Below, piece after piece: positions 48,669 to 56,978 of a stretch of DNA of 64,000 nucleotides. The notes under the pieces were generated by a model. That model was not told the DNA's origin, ran no database searches, and worked only from the letters and a program-made list of their open reading frames with translations. The position numbers and the translations under genes were made by a program. Each line of letters opens with the position of its first letter. The stretch's first letter is position 1. The stretch lies in assembly GCF_024341905.1 (NCBI RefSeq), contig NZ_BQXY01000008.1:91351-155350 (forward strand). Direction: 5' to 3'. This stretch comes from Clostridium folliculivorans. GTDB lineage: Bacteria > Bacillota > Clostridia > Clostridiales > Clostridiaceae.

Positions 48669-49604
48669 ATGCATCAAATCCAGAATAATAGAAAGACTTC
48701 ACTTAAGAAAAATAGCAGTAAATATAAAGTTAGAGAAAAAATTGATGGATGGCTTTTTGTACTTCCTTTCGTAATTTCAGCTTTGATTTTTTTCGTAGGT
48801 CCAATGGTTACGGCTTTTATTCTAAGTTTTAAAGAATATTCTCTTCTTGATGGGGTTAGTATATTTGAGGCAAAAAATGTAGGGCTTAAAAACTATATAG
48901 ATGTTTTTAAAGATGTTGACTTTAGAATAGCTGTATTAAATACAATTAAATATTCAATAACAGTGGTACCAGCACAACTGATCATTGCGTTATTACTGGC
49001 ATTAGTTGTTGACTCAAACATAAAAGGAAAGACTTTTTTTAGGGTTGCTTATTATATACCTACATTAACATCAACAGTTGCAGTTTCGGTTATGTTTTTG
49101 TTTATATTCAATGTAGATGGAGTTTTAAATAAGTTTTTAGCTATATTTCATGTGGCACCAAAGAATTGGTTTTCAGAGCCAAACTTTGCTCTTCCTGCCA
49201 TAATAATAATGGCTGTATGGGCTTCTGTTGGTAACTACATGATAATATTTTTATCAGGACTTCAAGATATTCCGGTCAATATACATGAAGCAGCCACTAT
49301 AGATGGTGCTAATAATTTTCAAAGATTCTTCAAGATAACTCTGCCTTTAATAAGACCAACTTTCTTTTTTAATTTAGTTGTGTCAATTATAGGAACTCTT
49401 CAAGTTTTTGATCAGGCATATATAATTTCTGGAGGAACTGGAGGTCCTTTGGGAAAAACTATGACAATAGTATTATATCTATACAATAAAGGTTTTAAGG
49501 ATTTTAGAATGGGGTATGCAAGTGCTATTGCCTTTGTTCTGTTCGCGATGATTTTTGCCCTTACATTAGTTCAAAAATCAATATTTAAAGAAGAAAGTGC
49601 ATAG
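48669..49604 (+). CDS. ABC sugar transporter permease (MalF type)
   Basis: 311 residues with six transmembrane segments, the first at about 24-50. The cytoplasmic EAA loop, EAATIDGANNFQRFFKITLPLI, contacts the ATPase. GAGAGGAG lies 8 nt before the ATG at 48669; the in-frame GTG at 48660 overlaps that site. It pairs with the next permease to form the channel. As usual for CUT1 importers in Firmicutes the locus has no ATPase gene, so a shared MsmK/UgpC-type subunit elsewhere is expected. Confidence 0.93.
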   Translation: MHQIQNNRKTSLKKNSSKYKVREKIDGWLFVLPFVISALIFFVGPMVTAFILSFKEYSLLDGVSIFEAKNVGLKNYIDVFKDVDFRIAVLNTIKYSITVVPAQLIIALLLALVVDSNIKGKTFFRVAYYIPTLTSTVAVSVMFLFIFNVDGVLNKFLAIFHVAPKNWFSEPNFALPAIIIMAVWASVGNYMIIFLSGLQDIPVNIHEAATIDGANNFQRFFKITLPLIRPTFFFNLVVSIIGTLQVFDQAYIISGGTGGPLGKTMTIVLYLYNKGFKDFRMGYASAIAFVLFAMIFALTLVQKSIFKEESA

Positions 49605-49616
49605 GAGGGAAGTAAT

Positions 49617-50444
49617 ATGAAAAACAAAAAAACTATATCACCAATTAGAATTGTTTTTTATTTAGTTCTAATCGGGTATGCATTTATAACCTTAGGTCCT
49701 TTCCTATGGAGTGCAATTACATCATTGAAGCCTACTTCAGAGGTTAATAACTTTTCTGTTAATCTAAAAACTCTATCCTTTAAAAATTATATATTCGTAT
49801 TTAAGAATTACCCGTTTTTAAGATGGACTATGAATTCTATCATAGTAGCTGGTGTTGTAACTTGTGGCAACTTGTTATTTAACTCTATGGCGGGATATTC
49901 CTTAGCTAGAATTAATTTTCCAGGAAGAAATGTAATGTTTTTAGCAGTGCTAGGAATGATGATGATTCCTGGACAGGTTGTAATGGTTCCTACCTATATA
50001 TTGCTAAGTAAACTAGGATGGGTAAATACTTATAAGGGAATGACAATACCGTTTTTAACCAGTTTATTTGGAATATTTTTAATGAGACAATTTTATTTAA
50101 GTATTCCAAAAGAAGTGGAAGAAGCAGCAGAGGTTGATGGTCTTGGTAAGTTCGGAACCTTTTTTAGGATAGTAATGCCAATGTCAAAGACAGCTTTAAC
50201 CACTCAATTTATATTAATGTTCACAGGAAATTGGAACAGTTTTTTATGGCCAAGTCTACTTGCTCAATCTACTGAAATGTATACACTACCGGTTGGGCTT
50301 AACTCCTTCTATGGTCAATATTTTCAAGCATCAGATCAGGTTATGGCAGGGGTTATGATATTGTCCTTACCATCAATTTTGATATTCTTCCTGCTTCAAA
50401 GGAATTTTGTTAAGGGACTTACTAACTCGGGAGGAAAAGAGTAG
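49617..50444 (+). CDS. ABC sugar transporter permease (MalG type)
   Basis: 275 residues, six transmembrane segments. EAA loop: KEVEEAAEVDGLGKFGTFFRIVMP. AGGAGGG precedes the ATG, 12 bp after the previous stop. It ends the GH65/LacI/ABC operon; a terminator follows. Substrate range is inferred from the neighbouring GH65 enzyme (an alpha-linked gluco-disaccharide or oligosaccharide). Confidence 0.94.
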   Translation: MKNKKTISPIRIVFYLVLIGYAFITLGPFLWSAITSLKPTSEVNNFSVNLKTLSFKNYIFVFKNYPFLRWTMNSIIVAGVVTCGNLLFNSMAGYSLARINFPGRNVMFLAVLGMMMIPGQVVMVPTYILLSKLGWVNTYKGMTIPFLTSLFGIFLMRQFYLSIPKEVEEAAEVDGLGKFGTFFRIVMPMSKTALTTQFILMFTGNWNSFLWPSLLAQSTEMYTLPVGLNSFYGQYFQASDQVMAGVMILSLPSILIFFLLQRNFVKGLTNSGGKE

Positions 50445-50850
50445 AAATGAATTTATTATTAATAGTTACTTAAATATGTTTAGGTGTTAATGCATCACTG
50501 AAAGTGATGCTTTTTTATTATTTAAAAAATATAAGATTTTAACCTTTAAGGTGGTAAATAATTATTGATCTCTTTTCTAGTCTATAATTAATTGATATTT
50601 ATATTAATTAGTTTAATATTTACTAAAATGAATATTGATATATATTAAGCTACATGGTATATTGAGAAAGAAGATATATAGAAAGAATTTTAAAACTAAG
50701 CACGAATTTAGTAGATTGTAAGCTTAAGGTTATAGAGCTTGACAGTTGTATAGTAGTATATAAATGAAAAAGATGAGATGAAAAAATATAATATTCATTT
50801 TAATTAATATTAAATCAAAACTATTTTTAAAATTGATTAGGAGGAGAGTA
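50445..50850. other. Intergenic region upstream of GH43
   Basis: 406 bp. Terminator at 50492-50518, otherwise AT-rich. CAAAACTATTTTTAAAA near 50817 resembles the interior of the 95-bp palindromic repeat, but no inverted ends or hairpin surround it. The GH43 gene needs a promoter here; none is convincing. Confidence 0.35.
50492..50518 (+). terminator. Terminator after the ABC permease operon
   Basis: Perfect 8-bp stem GCATCACT/AGTGATGC, loop GAA, six T. Confidence 0.88.
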
Positions 50851-52185
50851 ATGGCTAAATTTAAAAATTGTAATATAAAATTTCCAAGTAAACCACCAAT
50901 CCCTGTAGCTAAACCTGTGTTTAAACCTGAGGAAGGACCAAAAGAACAAAATAAGTTTAGTTTATGGGGAGCACATGATCCAGCTATTTATCATGATCCA
51001 TTGTCGGGTAACTACTACACTTATTGTACAGGTGCTATTGCAAGGAAATCCGCAGATATGATTACTTGGGAAACCATAGGTAAGGTAGTTGAAAATCCTC
51101 CAAAGGAATCTATAGAGTGGGTTGGAGACACTGGAATTTGGGCTCCAGATATTATAAAAGTTGAGGATGAGTATAGATTGTACTGTTCTAACTCTACATG
51201 GGGAGTACGTCAGTCTTGTATATTTCTTGCAGTATCAGATAATGCGGAAGGTCCTTTTATTCCTAGAGGTTGTGTACTGAAAACTAGTGAGGATATGCCT
51301 ATAAATGCAATAGATGCTAATTTAATAATAGATGAAGAAACTGGACAGCAATATATGGTTTATGGATCTTTTTGGGGTGGATGTCATATTATAAAACTAG
51401 ACCCTGAAACTGGACTTGCTGCAGAAGAAGGCATTGGTAGATGTATTGCTCGTCGTCCAAAGTGGTTTGATTTCTCAATTGAAGGGCCATATGTAAAATA
51501 TAATCCTGATACTGGATACTATTATCTTTTTGTTTCCTATGGTTCTTTAAAAAGTGATTACAATATAAGAGTTGGAAGAAGTAAATCTGTAATGGGACCT
51601 TACTATGATACAAATAGAAGAGATATGACAGATTTAGAGGACTTCAAGAATGAAATTGGTTATATGATTGCCTGTGGATATCATTTTAGTGATGGACAAG
51701 GGTATATGGGACCAGGACATAATTCAGTTTTGAGAGATTTTGATAATCAATGGTATCTTATATGTCATATAAGAGAACATGACTTTAAAACTCCTCAAAT
51801 TTCAACAATGCATGTTTATAAGATGTTTTGGACACCAGATGGATGGCCAGTTTTAAATCCAGAACCCTATGCGGGTGAAATAACTCAGCCAATAGGAAGA
51901 GAGCTTATTGTTGGTGAATATGAAAGAATTAAACTTGTACCTTCCATTCCTCAAGGAGTGTTAAACTCTGTACCTATGATTTTATCTGAAGATGGATCCT
52001 TTGAATGTTGTTCGATTAAAGGCCAATGGGAGTATATAGATGATACGACAATATCAGTTACCTATGGAAATATCATAGAGGTATATAAAATAACTGCTGC
52101 CTGGGACTGGCAGTTAGATGAGCCAACTATAACTATAACAGGAAAAGATCAATATGGTGTTGCAGTATGGGGAAAGAAAGTATAA
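50851..52185 (+). CDS. GH43 family glycosidase (arabinosidase/xylosidase type)
   Basis: 444 residues without signal peptide, so intracellular. The five-bladed beta-propeller of GH43 has its inverting triad visible: base D43 in GAHDPAIY, pKa-modulating D155 in NAIDANLI and acid E211 in SIEGPYVK. A C-terminal beta-domain (about 360-444) resembles that of endo-arabinanase-like members. It probably trims short arabino- or xylo-oligosaccharides. AGGAGG fits the ATG at 50851; the in-frame TTG at 50833 precedes it. It follows the GH65 operon but is separated by a terminator and 400 bp, so co-regulation is uncertain. Confidence 0.9.
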   Translation: MAKFKNCNIKFPSKPPIPVAKPVFKPEEGPKEQNKFSLWGAHDPAIYHDPLSGNYYTYCTGAIARKSADMITWETIGKVVENPPKESIEWVGDTGIWAPDIIKVEDEYRLYCSNSTWGVRQSCIFLAVSDNAEGPFIPRGCVLKTSEDMPINAIDANLIIDEETGQQYMVYGSFWGGCHIIKLDPETGLAAEEGIGRCIARRPKWFDFSIEGPYVKYNPDTGYYYLFVSYGSLKSDYNIRVGRSKSVMGPYYDTNRRDMTDLEDFKNEIGYMIACGYHFSDGQGYMGPGHNSVLRDFDNQWYLICHIREHDFKTPQISTMHVYKMFWTPDGWPVLNPEPYAGEITQPIGRELIVGEYERIKLVPSIPQGVLNSVPMILSEDGSFECCSIKGQWEYIDDTTISVTYGNIIEVYKITAAWDWQLDEPTITITGKDQYGVAVWGKKV

Positions 52186-52227
52186 AGATATGCTTTAGCA
52201 ACGCTATAATATAAAGTAGTATTTATA

Positions 52228-52268
52228 AAACCTTAATAATGTTTTGCAACATTATTAGGTTTTTTTCT
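52228..52268 (+). terminator. Terminator after GH43
   Basis: Long stem with TAATAATGTT/AACATTATTA core and AAACC/GGTTT base, small loop, seven T. Confidence 0.88.
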
Positions 52269-52391
52269 TTATGTTTTTTTAGATATATGATAAATATATA
52301 ATAGGGTAAGTTTGGAATTCATATACATTTAAGCTATGAATTTATTCTGAAGAGATTTAAGGGGTTTGAGAAAAAATAGGGAGAATTTAAA

Positions 52392-53363
52392 ATGGAGATT
52401 TCAACAAAAAATAAACAATCTCACAAAACGATAAGCAATATGGTCAAGAGAGCATTCAAAGGAGTGGAGGCTTTAGAAGTAATAGAGTTAAAAGAAGGCT
52501 TCTTCAACGTGGCTTATATGGTGATTTTATCTGATGAAAGACAAGTTATACTAAAAATTGCGCCGCCAAAAGATGCTTTGGTAATGACACATGAAAAAAA
52601 TATAATGAAAACAGAAGTAGAAGTTATGAAACTTATTAAACTTAAGACTAGTATACCAATAGCAGAAGTGCTTTATTATGATAACAGTCATGAACTTTGT
52701 GAAACTGATTACTTCTTTATGTCCAAGCTTGATGGAGAAAGCTTAAATTCAGTTCGAGAAAAACTTGATGAAGAAAATATAAGAAATATTAACTATAAAA
52801 CAGCGGTGCTTAATGCAGAAATAAATAGCATAAAAGGTAATAAGTTTGGGTACTATGGACAAGAAGATAAGCAAGGGTTTGAGTGGTCTAAGGTGTTTTT
52901 TGATATGATTAATGATACTATAAGTGATGCAAAAGTATTCAATATTGATATTGGAGTAAAACCTGAGGTAATAAAACAACTGTTTCAAAGAGATATAAAA
53001 GCTTTTGAAGAAGTAAAAGTACCAAAACTAGTACATTGGGATTTGTGGGCAGGTAATATTTTCATTAATGATGGTCAAATAACTGGATTGATTGACTTTG
53101 AAAGATGCCTTTGGGCTGATGAATTAATGGAAGTTGGTTTTAGAACTCATAATCATAATAAAGAATTTTTTAGCGGCTATGGTATTGAAACACTATCAGA
53201 TATTCAAAAGCTTAGAATTAAGTGGTATGACTTGTATTTATTCTTGGTACAAGTTCTAGAATGTGATTATAGAAACTATGAGGATTATGGATGTTACGAT
53301 TGGGCTAAAGAGAATATTTGTAAAATAGTTCAATTACTTAAGGAAGATAACAATAGGGTCTAA
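52392..53363 (+). CDS. Aminoglycoside phosphotransferase-fold kinase
   Basis: 323 residues. The kinase catalytic loop is VHWDLWAGNIFI (Brenner motif with catalytic Asp and metal-binding Asn) and the metal-binding DFG equivalent is GLIDFERC. The N-terminal lobe carries ILKIAPP with the ATP-binding Lys. The APH family phosphorylates antibiotics, choline, homoserine or other hydroxyl metabolites. Nothing nearby indicates an antibiotic, so a metabolic substrate is at least as likely. No close partner; the TSUP gene downstream is on the other strand. Confidence 0.87.
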   Translation: MEISTKNKQSHKTISNMVKRAFKGVEALEVIELKEGFFNVAYMVILSDERQVILKIAPPKDALVMTHEKNIMKTEVEVMKLIKLKTSIPIAEVLYYDNSHELCETDYFFMSKLDGESLNSVREKLDEENIRNINYKTAVLNAEINSIKGNKFGYYGQEDKQGFEWSKVFFDMINDTISDAKVFNIDIGVKPEVIKQLFQRDIKAFEEVKVPKLVHWDLWAGNIFINDGQITGLIDFERCLWADELMEVGFRTHNHNKEFFSGYGIETLSDIQKLRIKWYDLYLFLVQVLECDYRNYEDYGCYDWAKENICKIVQLLKEDNNRV

Positions 53364-53473
53364 AGATTATAATGGTAAAAAGGAAAATATAATATATAAA
53401 TGTTATATAAATAGCTTTAAACACACGGAGATTAAAATTAAAAAATATTAATATCAATATAAGATAGTTAAAA

Positions 53474-53508
53474 ATTAATAAATTCTTGGAAAGTAACACG
53501 CCAAGAAT
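53474..53508 (-). terminator. Terminator after the TSUP gene
   Basis: Stem ATTCTTGG/CCAAGAAT (53482-53489 with 53501-53508), followed on the minus strand by a T-rich stretch. Confidence 0.6.
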
Positions 53509-53515
53509 CCATTAA

Positions 53516-53878
53516 TTATTTTCCAAAGAGCATCTTCAAGGATATTATAAGCATAAAAAGTGCAAAGCCTTTCTTTAACATATTAGGGGAGATAGCTTGC
53601 GCAATTTTGCCACCAAGGATGCCTCCGATAAGCACAGTAATACAGATGATTATTCCTGCTTTTATATCAACATCACCTTTTTTATAATATTCTAAAAAAG
53701 CCAATAGACCTACTGGAGGAAGTAATACAGCTAATGAAGTTCCTTGTGCCATTAATTGAGAAAAGTTACAAATATAAATAAGAGCGGGAACTATTATTAC
53801 TCCGCCTCCAATTCCAAAAAGTCCACTTAGTATACCAGCTGAAAGGCCAATTAAAATAAATGGTATTATATTAAACAT
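53516..53878 (-). CDS. Half-length TSUP (TauE/SafE) family permease
   Basis: 120 residues with about four membrane segments. The signature LIGLSAGILSGLFGIGGGVIIVPALI is the first-repeat motif of TauE/SafE anion permeases, which export sulfite, sulfonates or related anions. Ordinary members have about 250 residues and two such halves; here only one half is present, with its own start, stop and terminator. It may work as a homodimer, like other single-repeat transporters, or be a truncated relic. A GAGGT site precedes the ATG. No second half is seen in either flank. Confidence 0.82.
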   Translation of the reverse strand: MFNIIPFILIGLSAGILSGLFGIGGGVIIVPALIYICNFSQLMAQGTSLAVLLPPVGLLAFLEYYKKGDVDIKAGIIICITVLIGGILGGKIAQAISPNMLKKGFALFMLIISLKMLFGK

Positions 53879-54006
53879 TATGATTACCTCATTTATAAAG
53901 ATTAATAGTACTTAGTTATAGTATTCCACAAAAGAAAATTAATATTAAATTATACTTAGTATTATGTTGAAACTAAATAATAATAATTAATTAGGAGTGA
54001 AGAAAG

Positions 54007-54297
54007 ATGATAGTTAAAAGCGTTACTTTTTATATTAAACCAGAATACGTAAAAGAGTTTATTGAAGCTACTTTAGAAAATCAAAGAAATTCAATAAAAG
54101 AAAAAGGGATTAAAGCATTTGATTTCTTACAAGATTCCGAAAATGAGAGTAAGTTTTTACTTTATGAAGTATATGAATCTGATGATGCAATGGAGGAACA
54201 TTTAGAAACAGAGCATTTTAAAAAATGGATAAATACTGTAGAAGGATATTTCTTAAATCCAAGAGAGAGAAGTGTATATATTCCTGTAAGTAAATAA
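54007..54297 (+). CDS. ABM-domain (antibiotic biosynthesis monooxygenase-like) protein
   Basis: 96 residues, a single dimeric alpha-beta barrel domain. The pattern VTFYIKPEYVKEFIEATLENQRNSIKEKG...FDFLQD...FLLYEVYESDDAMEEHLETEHFKKW is typical of YgiN/LsrG-like proteins that oxidise quinols or isomerise small carbonyl compounds without cofactor. AGGAG lies upstream of the ATG. A repeat-type terminator follows. The substrate is unknown. Confidence 0.88.
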   Translation: MIVKSVTFYIKPEYVKEFIEATLENQRNSIKEKGIKAFDFLQDSENESKFLLYEVYESDDAMEEHLETEHFKKWINTVEGYFLNPRERSVYIPVSK

Positions 54298-54394
54298 ATT
54301 TATTTTGTGTCTAAAAGCTATATTGAAATTAAAGTGTCACTCACATGATATTTAAATGAATTGCTAAAAGAATTTATATGATTTAAATTTGGAA

Positions 54395-54434
54395 AACCTA
54401 ACTGAAGAAGGTCGCTTCAGTTAGGTTATTTTTA
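54395..54434 (+). terminator. Terminator after the ABM gene, conserved-loop type
   Basis: Perfect 13-bp stem AACCTAACTGAAG/CTTCAGTTAGGTT, loop AAGGTCG, ATTTTTACT tail. Loop and adjacent stem match the terminators at 21262 and 63446. Confidence 0.9.
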
Positions 54435-54524
54435 CTGTTTAGAAAGGTATAAAACTTTTAAGCTAGCGAAATCTGGATATTCCAATAGGATTAGAAGTTT
54501 TTTATGGCTATAAAGTATTTTTTA
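54428..54524. repeat. Inverted-repeat block P, copy 3
   Basis: Begins in the preceding terminator tail (ATTTTTACTGTTTAG) and ends CTATAAAGTATTTTTT. Internal matches to copies 1 and 2: GTATAAAACTTTTAAGCTAGC, GGATATTCCAATAGG, AGAAGTTTTTTATGG. Its right end overlaps the last codons of the flavodoxin-fold gene on the other strand. Confidence 0.7.
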
Positions 54525-55158
54525 AAGGAGTGGAATATAACTGCTCTTTACTTACCGAAAAGGTTTTTGCAAACTCAACCCAACCATTATCTGCAGAAGC
54601 GATAAACTCAGATTTGGGAAAATTAGGTGATATAAAGAGGCTTTCTTTAAAGTCATGTTTATTATTTACAATATCTTCGTTTAATTCAATGAAAGCATTA
54701 TATACCTCTCGTTTTATATCACTGTTTATAGGAATTATATCTTTAGTTAATTTCATAAATTCACCAGCACCTATGCCTACCCCAAATCGCCATATGAATC
54801 CTGTCTTAAGGCAGAAATTTTCAAATAGGGCCATTGCATTTTTAGTTTGAATTCCTTCAAAAAAACCGCAGTTTACGATAGCATATATTTTAGGCTGTTT
54901 AGTAATATTTTTAGAAAATAGTTCGAGGGCTTCTAAAAACTCAATTACTGAAGATGGCAAGGTGTCAACATATAAAGGAAAAGCAATCACAATAGCATCT
55001 GAGTCTACAACCTTCCCATAATCCAATTGGTCATTCAGTGAGAAGTAATTTGTTTCTTTTATAGTATTTGATGTTATCTTACATAATTCATCTATAAATG
55101 TTTTAGATGCACTATTTTTCCCCCTGGGGCTTCCATTTATAAAACATATTTTTGCCAT
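54508..55158 (-). CDS. Flavodoxin-fold NAD(P)H-dependent oxidoreductase
   Basis: 216 residues. The N-terminal FMN phosphate-binding loop is FINGSPRGKNSASKTF; VIAFPLYVDTLPSSVIEFLE and VNCGFFEG complete the flavodoxin-like core. Such enzymes reduce quinones, nitro compounds or Fe-S partners with FMN. It is translated after a related protein whose stop codon overlaps this start by one base, indicating translational coupling. The last few codons lie inside repeat block P (54428-54524), so the C-terminus may be recently altered. Confidence 0.87.
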   Translation of the reverse strand: MAKICFINGSPRGKNSASKTFIDELCKITSNTIKETNYFSLNDQLDYGKVVDSDAIVIAFPLYVDTLPSSVIEFLEALELFSKNITKQPKIYAIVNCGFFEGIQTKNAMALFENFCLKTGFIWRFGVGIGAGEFMKLTKDIIPINSDIKREVYNAFIELNEDIVNNKHDFKESLFISPNFPKSEFIASADNGWVEFAKTFSVSKEQLYSTPLKNTL

Positions 55159-55733
55159 TACACTTCTCCCCCTATTTTCTTAATATTATTTAATACCATA
55201 AGAACTGAAGCTTCAATCTCTTCCTGTTGTCTGCATATTTGAGTTTCAGCTTTCTCAGCTTGAAAATTTATAGCATTGGCTTGATTTAAGCTTTTAAAGT
55301 CCTGTTCTTCTTTTGGTGTAATATCTTCGCCATAACCTACAAAAAGTAAATCTGGATATCTATCATAGCGTGGTGCATGATGCATTTCTCCATTTACTTC
55401 TTTAAAGAAAGGAAGTATTTTGCATATACTCCTATCCAATATTTTTTTCATCTTAGGACTATAGCCGCCATATTTTACTTCATTAAGAATAATATAAAGA
55501 TCACTATTTACATCCTCTTTAGCTATATCTCGGGTTATGTCATCAAATATACATAGGCCTGGTGTTTTTACCCAACAATTGAAGCAGCCTATACATTTTT
55601 TCATTTCAGCTTCACTAACATTATAATGTTTGTAATCATAGTTATTTTCTTTTAAAGCTTTTAACAAAGCTTCTTCTAAAGCATTTCCGAGTGAGGTTTG
55701 ATTTGAACTATCACTTACCATTAAAATTTCCAT
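55158..55733 (-). CDS. Flavodoxin-fold oxidoreductase with Cys motif
   Basis: 191 residues. A flavodoxin-like fold (MVSDSSNQTSLGNALEEALL at the FMN site) with the segment KKCIGCFNCWVKTPGLCIFDD, the cysteine-containing motif typical of the iron-sulfur flavoprotein/FMN-reductase branch. It may pass electrons from ferredoxin or NAD(P)H to the partner encoded next. First gene of a two-gene unit with a strong promoter and paired operator-like sites at 55755-55811. An AGGAGG-type site precedes the ATG. Confidence 0.86.
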   Translation of the reverse strand: MEILMVSDSSNQTSLGNALEEALLKALKENNYDYKHYNVSEAEMKKCIGCFNCWVKTPGLCIFDDITRDIAKEDVNSDLYIILNEVKYGGYSPKMKKILDRSICKILPFFKEVNGEMHHAPRYDRYPDLLFVGYGEDITPKEEQDFKSLNQANAINFQAEKAETQICRQQEEIEASVLMVLNNIKKIGGEV

Positions 55734-55754
55734 AAACTTCCTCCTGATATATAA

Positions 55755-55811
55755 GTTAACACTGTAAACTTTATAAAATAATTATACAACGTTGAAGTTT
55801 ACACTGTCAAC
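55755..55811 (-). promoter_or_regulatory. Promoter with paired operators for the flavodoxin-fold operon
   Basis: On the minus strand: -35 TTGACA (55810-55805), 18-bp spacer, -10 TATAAT (55786-55781). GTTGACAGTGTAAAC overlaps the -35 and GTTTACAGTGTTAAC follows the start of transcription (55769-55755). The two 15-mers share GTT.ACAGTGT.AAC, a TetR/MerR-like operator form. No regulator gene adjoins them. From 55812 to 56071 the DNA is AT-rich with nothing else recognised. Confidence 0.65.
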
Positions 55812-56071
55812 ATTGATTTTATAAATTACCTAAAATAACTTTGCTTGCGATTAGTAATAGTAATTATGTTATAAAAGTTATATTTTCAGCTTGAAGAGAC
55901 ACATCTTTAACAATATTATTTTATTTGATAAAGAATACTGATAATATAGTACATATATAACTTAAAATCTAAAGACTGAAGTAGTTTATATATATAAGTT
56001 AAAATATAAATTCATTAGGAGATATTTAGAACTGTGTATGTTTAATATCTTTGTTAGGGGAAGGTTGAAAG

Positions 56072-56830
56072 ATGAAAGCTGATCTAAGTAAAATAGTTAA
56101 TAATAAAAAAATTACTGCTTTAGAGGAGCAAGTACTTGAATATATAATTGATAATATTGATAATGTTATGGATATAGGGGTAAGAGGGGTAGCTGGTGAA
56201 AACTATACTTCTACATCCACAATTATGAGGCTTTCAAAGAAATTAGGGTTCACCGGATTCATAGATATGGTCTACAATATAATACCACTTGTAAGTAATA
56301 AGAATACAGGAACTGTGGAGAAATCTGAAGCTCTAATAGGTACAGATATTAATTTTTTATTTAAGTACATTGAAGAAGAACATGTAAACAAGTTTATTGA
56401 ATTATTAACAGGCGGAACAAAGAAGTATATATTTATATATGCAAGAGGTTATTCTAAGATAGCTGGGGAGTACTTCAATAAAAAGATGTTAGGGATAGGG
56501 ATAAAAAGTATATTAATAGATTCTATAGGAAGTTTTGAGAATAATCTAGAAGATATGGAAATGCTAATAGTAATATCTAAATCAGGAGAGACTAAAGAGG
56601 TATTAGATAAGGTTGAAGTAGCAAAAAAGAAAAATAAAGTAGTTGTTTCTTTTACTAAAGAAGTTGAAAATAGTATCTCAGAACTTTCAGATGTTTCTTT
56701 TAAGATATTTGATATGCATAAATTAGATGACAGCAATATGCTTCCCAATTCCTTTTTCGCTAATATGCTTATGTTCATGGAATACTTAATTTATAGATAT
56801 TATGAAGAAACAAATATTAAAAAACAATAA
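56072..56830 (+). CDS. RpiR-family regulator of the alpha-glucoside operon
   Basis: 252 residues. N-terminal HTH_6 (YTSTSTIMRLSKKLGFTGFIDMVYN) and C-terminal SIS domain (IFIYARGYSKIAGEYFNKKM, VISKSGETKEVLDK) that binds a phosphosugar. It precedes EIICB, GH4 and EIIA genes on the same strand, matching the GlvR arrangement in which an RpiR protein responds to maltose 6'-phosphate. A hairpin separates it from the PTS gene. Whether it activates or represses cannot be read. Confidence 0.88.
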   Translation: MKADLSKIVNNKKITALEEQVLEYIIDNIDNVMDIGVRGVAGENYTSTSTIMRLSKKLGFTGFIDMVYNIIPLVSNKNTGTVEKSEALIGTDINFLFKYIEEEHVNKFIELLTGGTKKYIFIYARGYSKIAGEYFNKKMLGIGIKSILIDSIGSFENNLEDMEMLIVISKSGETKEVLDKVEVAKKKNKVVVSFTKEVENSISELSDVSFKIFDMHKLDDSNMLPNSFFANMLMFMEYLIYRYYEETNIKKQ

Positions 56831-56856
56831 AAAATCTATAGATGCGCTAAATTTGA

Positions 56857-56893
56857 GAAACCTGTTATCTTTTATGCTAACAGGTTTCTTAGT
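56857..56893 (+). terminator. Hairpin between RpiR-type gene and PTS operon
   Basis: Perfect 11-bp stem GAAACCTGTTA/TAACAGGTTTC with a 10-nt loop; the tail TTAGTGCTTG is weak in T. Confidence 0.65.
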
Positions 56894-56915
56894 GCTTGCA
56901 ATCCATTTCAAAAAA

Positions 56916-56934
56916 ATGAAAACGTATATATAAT
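56916..56934 (+). promoter_or_regulatory. cre-like site overlapping the PTS operon -10
   Basis: ATGAAAACGTATATA (56916-56930) matches the cre consensus except at the conserved C, and overlaps TATAAT at 56929-56934. It could give catabolite repression of the operon. Confidence 0.5.
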
Positions 56935-56978
56935 AATCACTGTAAGAGAGAGAAAAAATAATTTAAGAGGTGGAGAAT

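Noticed and set aside
50814..50836. Sequence resembling the interior of the 95-bp palindrome
   Set aside because: Only about 16 matching bases in AT-rich DNA, with no inverted ends or hairpin.
52392..53363. APH-fold protein considered as an antibiotic resistance gene
   Set aside because: Only the general kinase motifs are visible and there is no resistance or mobile context; a metabolic kinase is equally likely.
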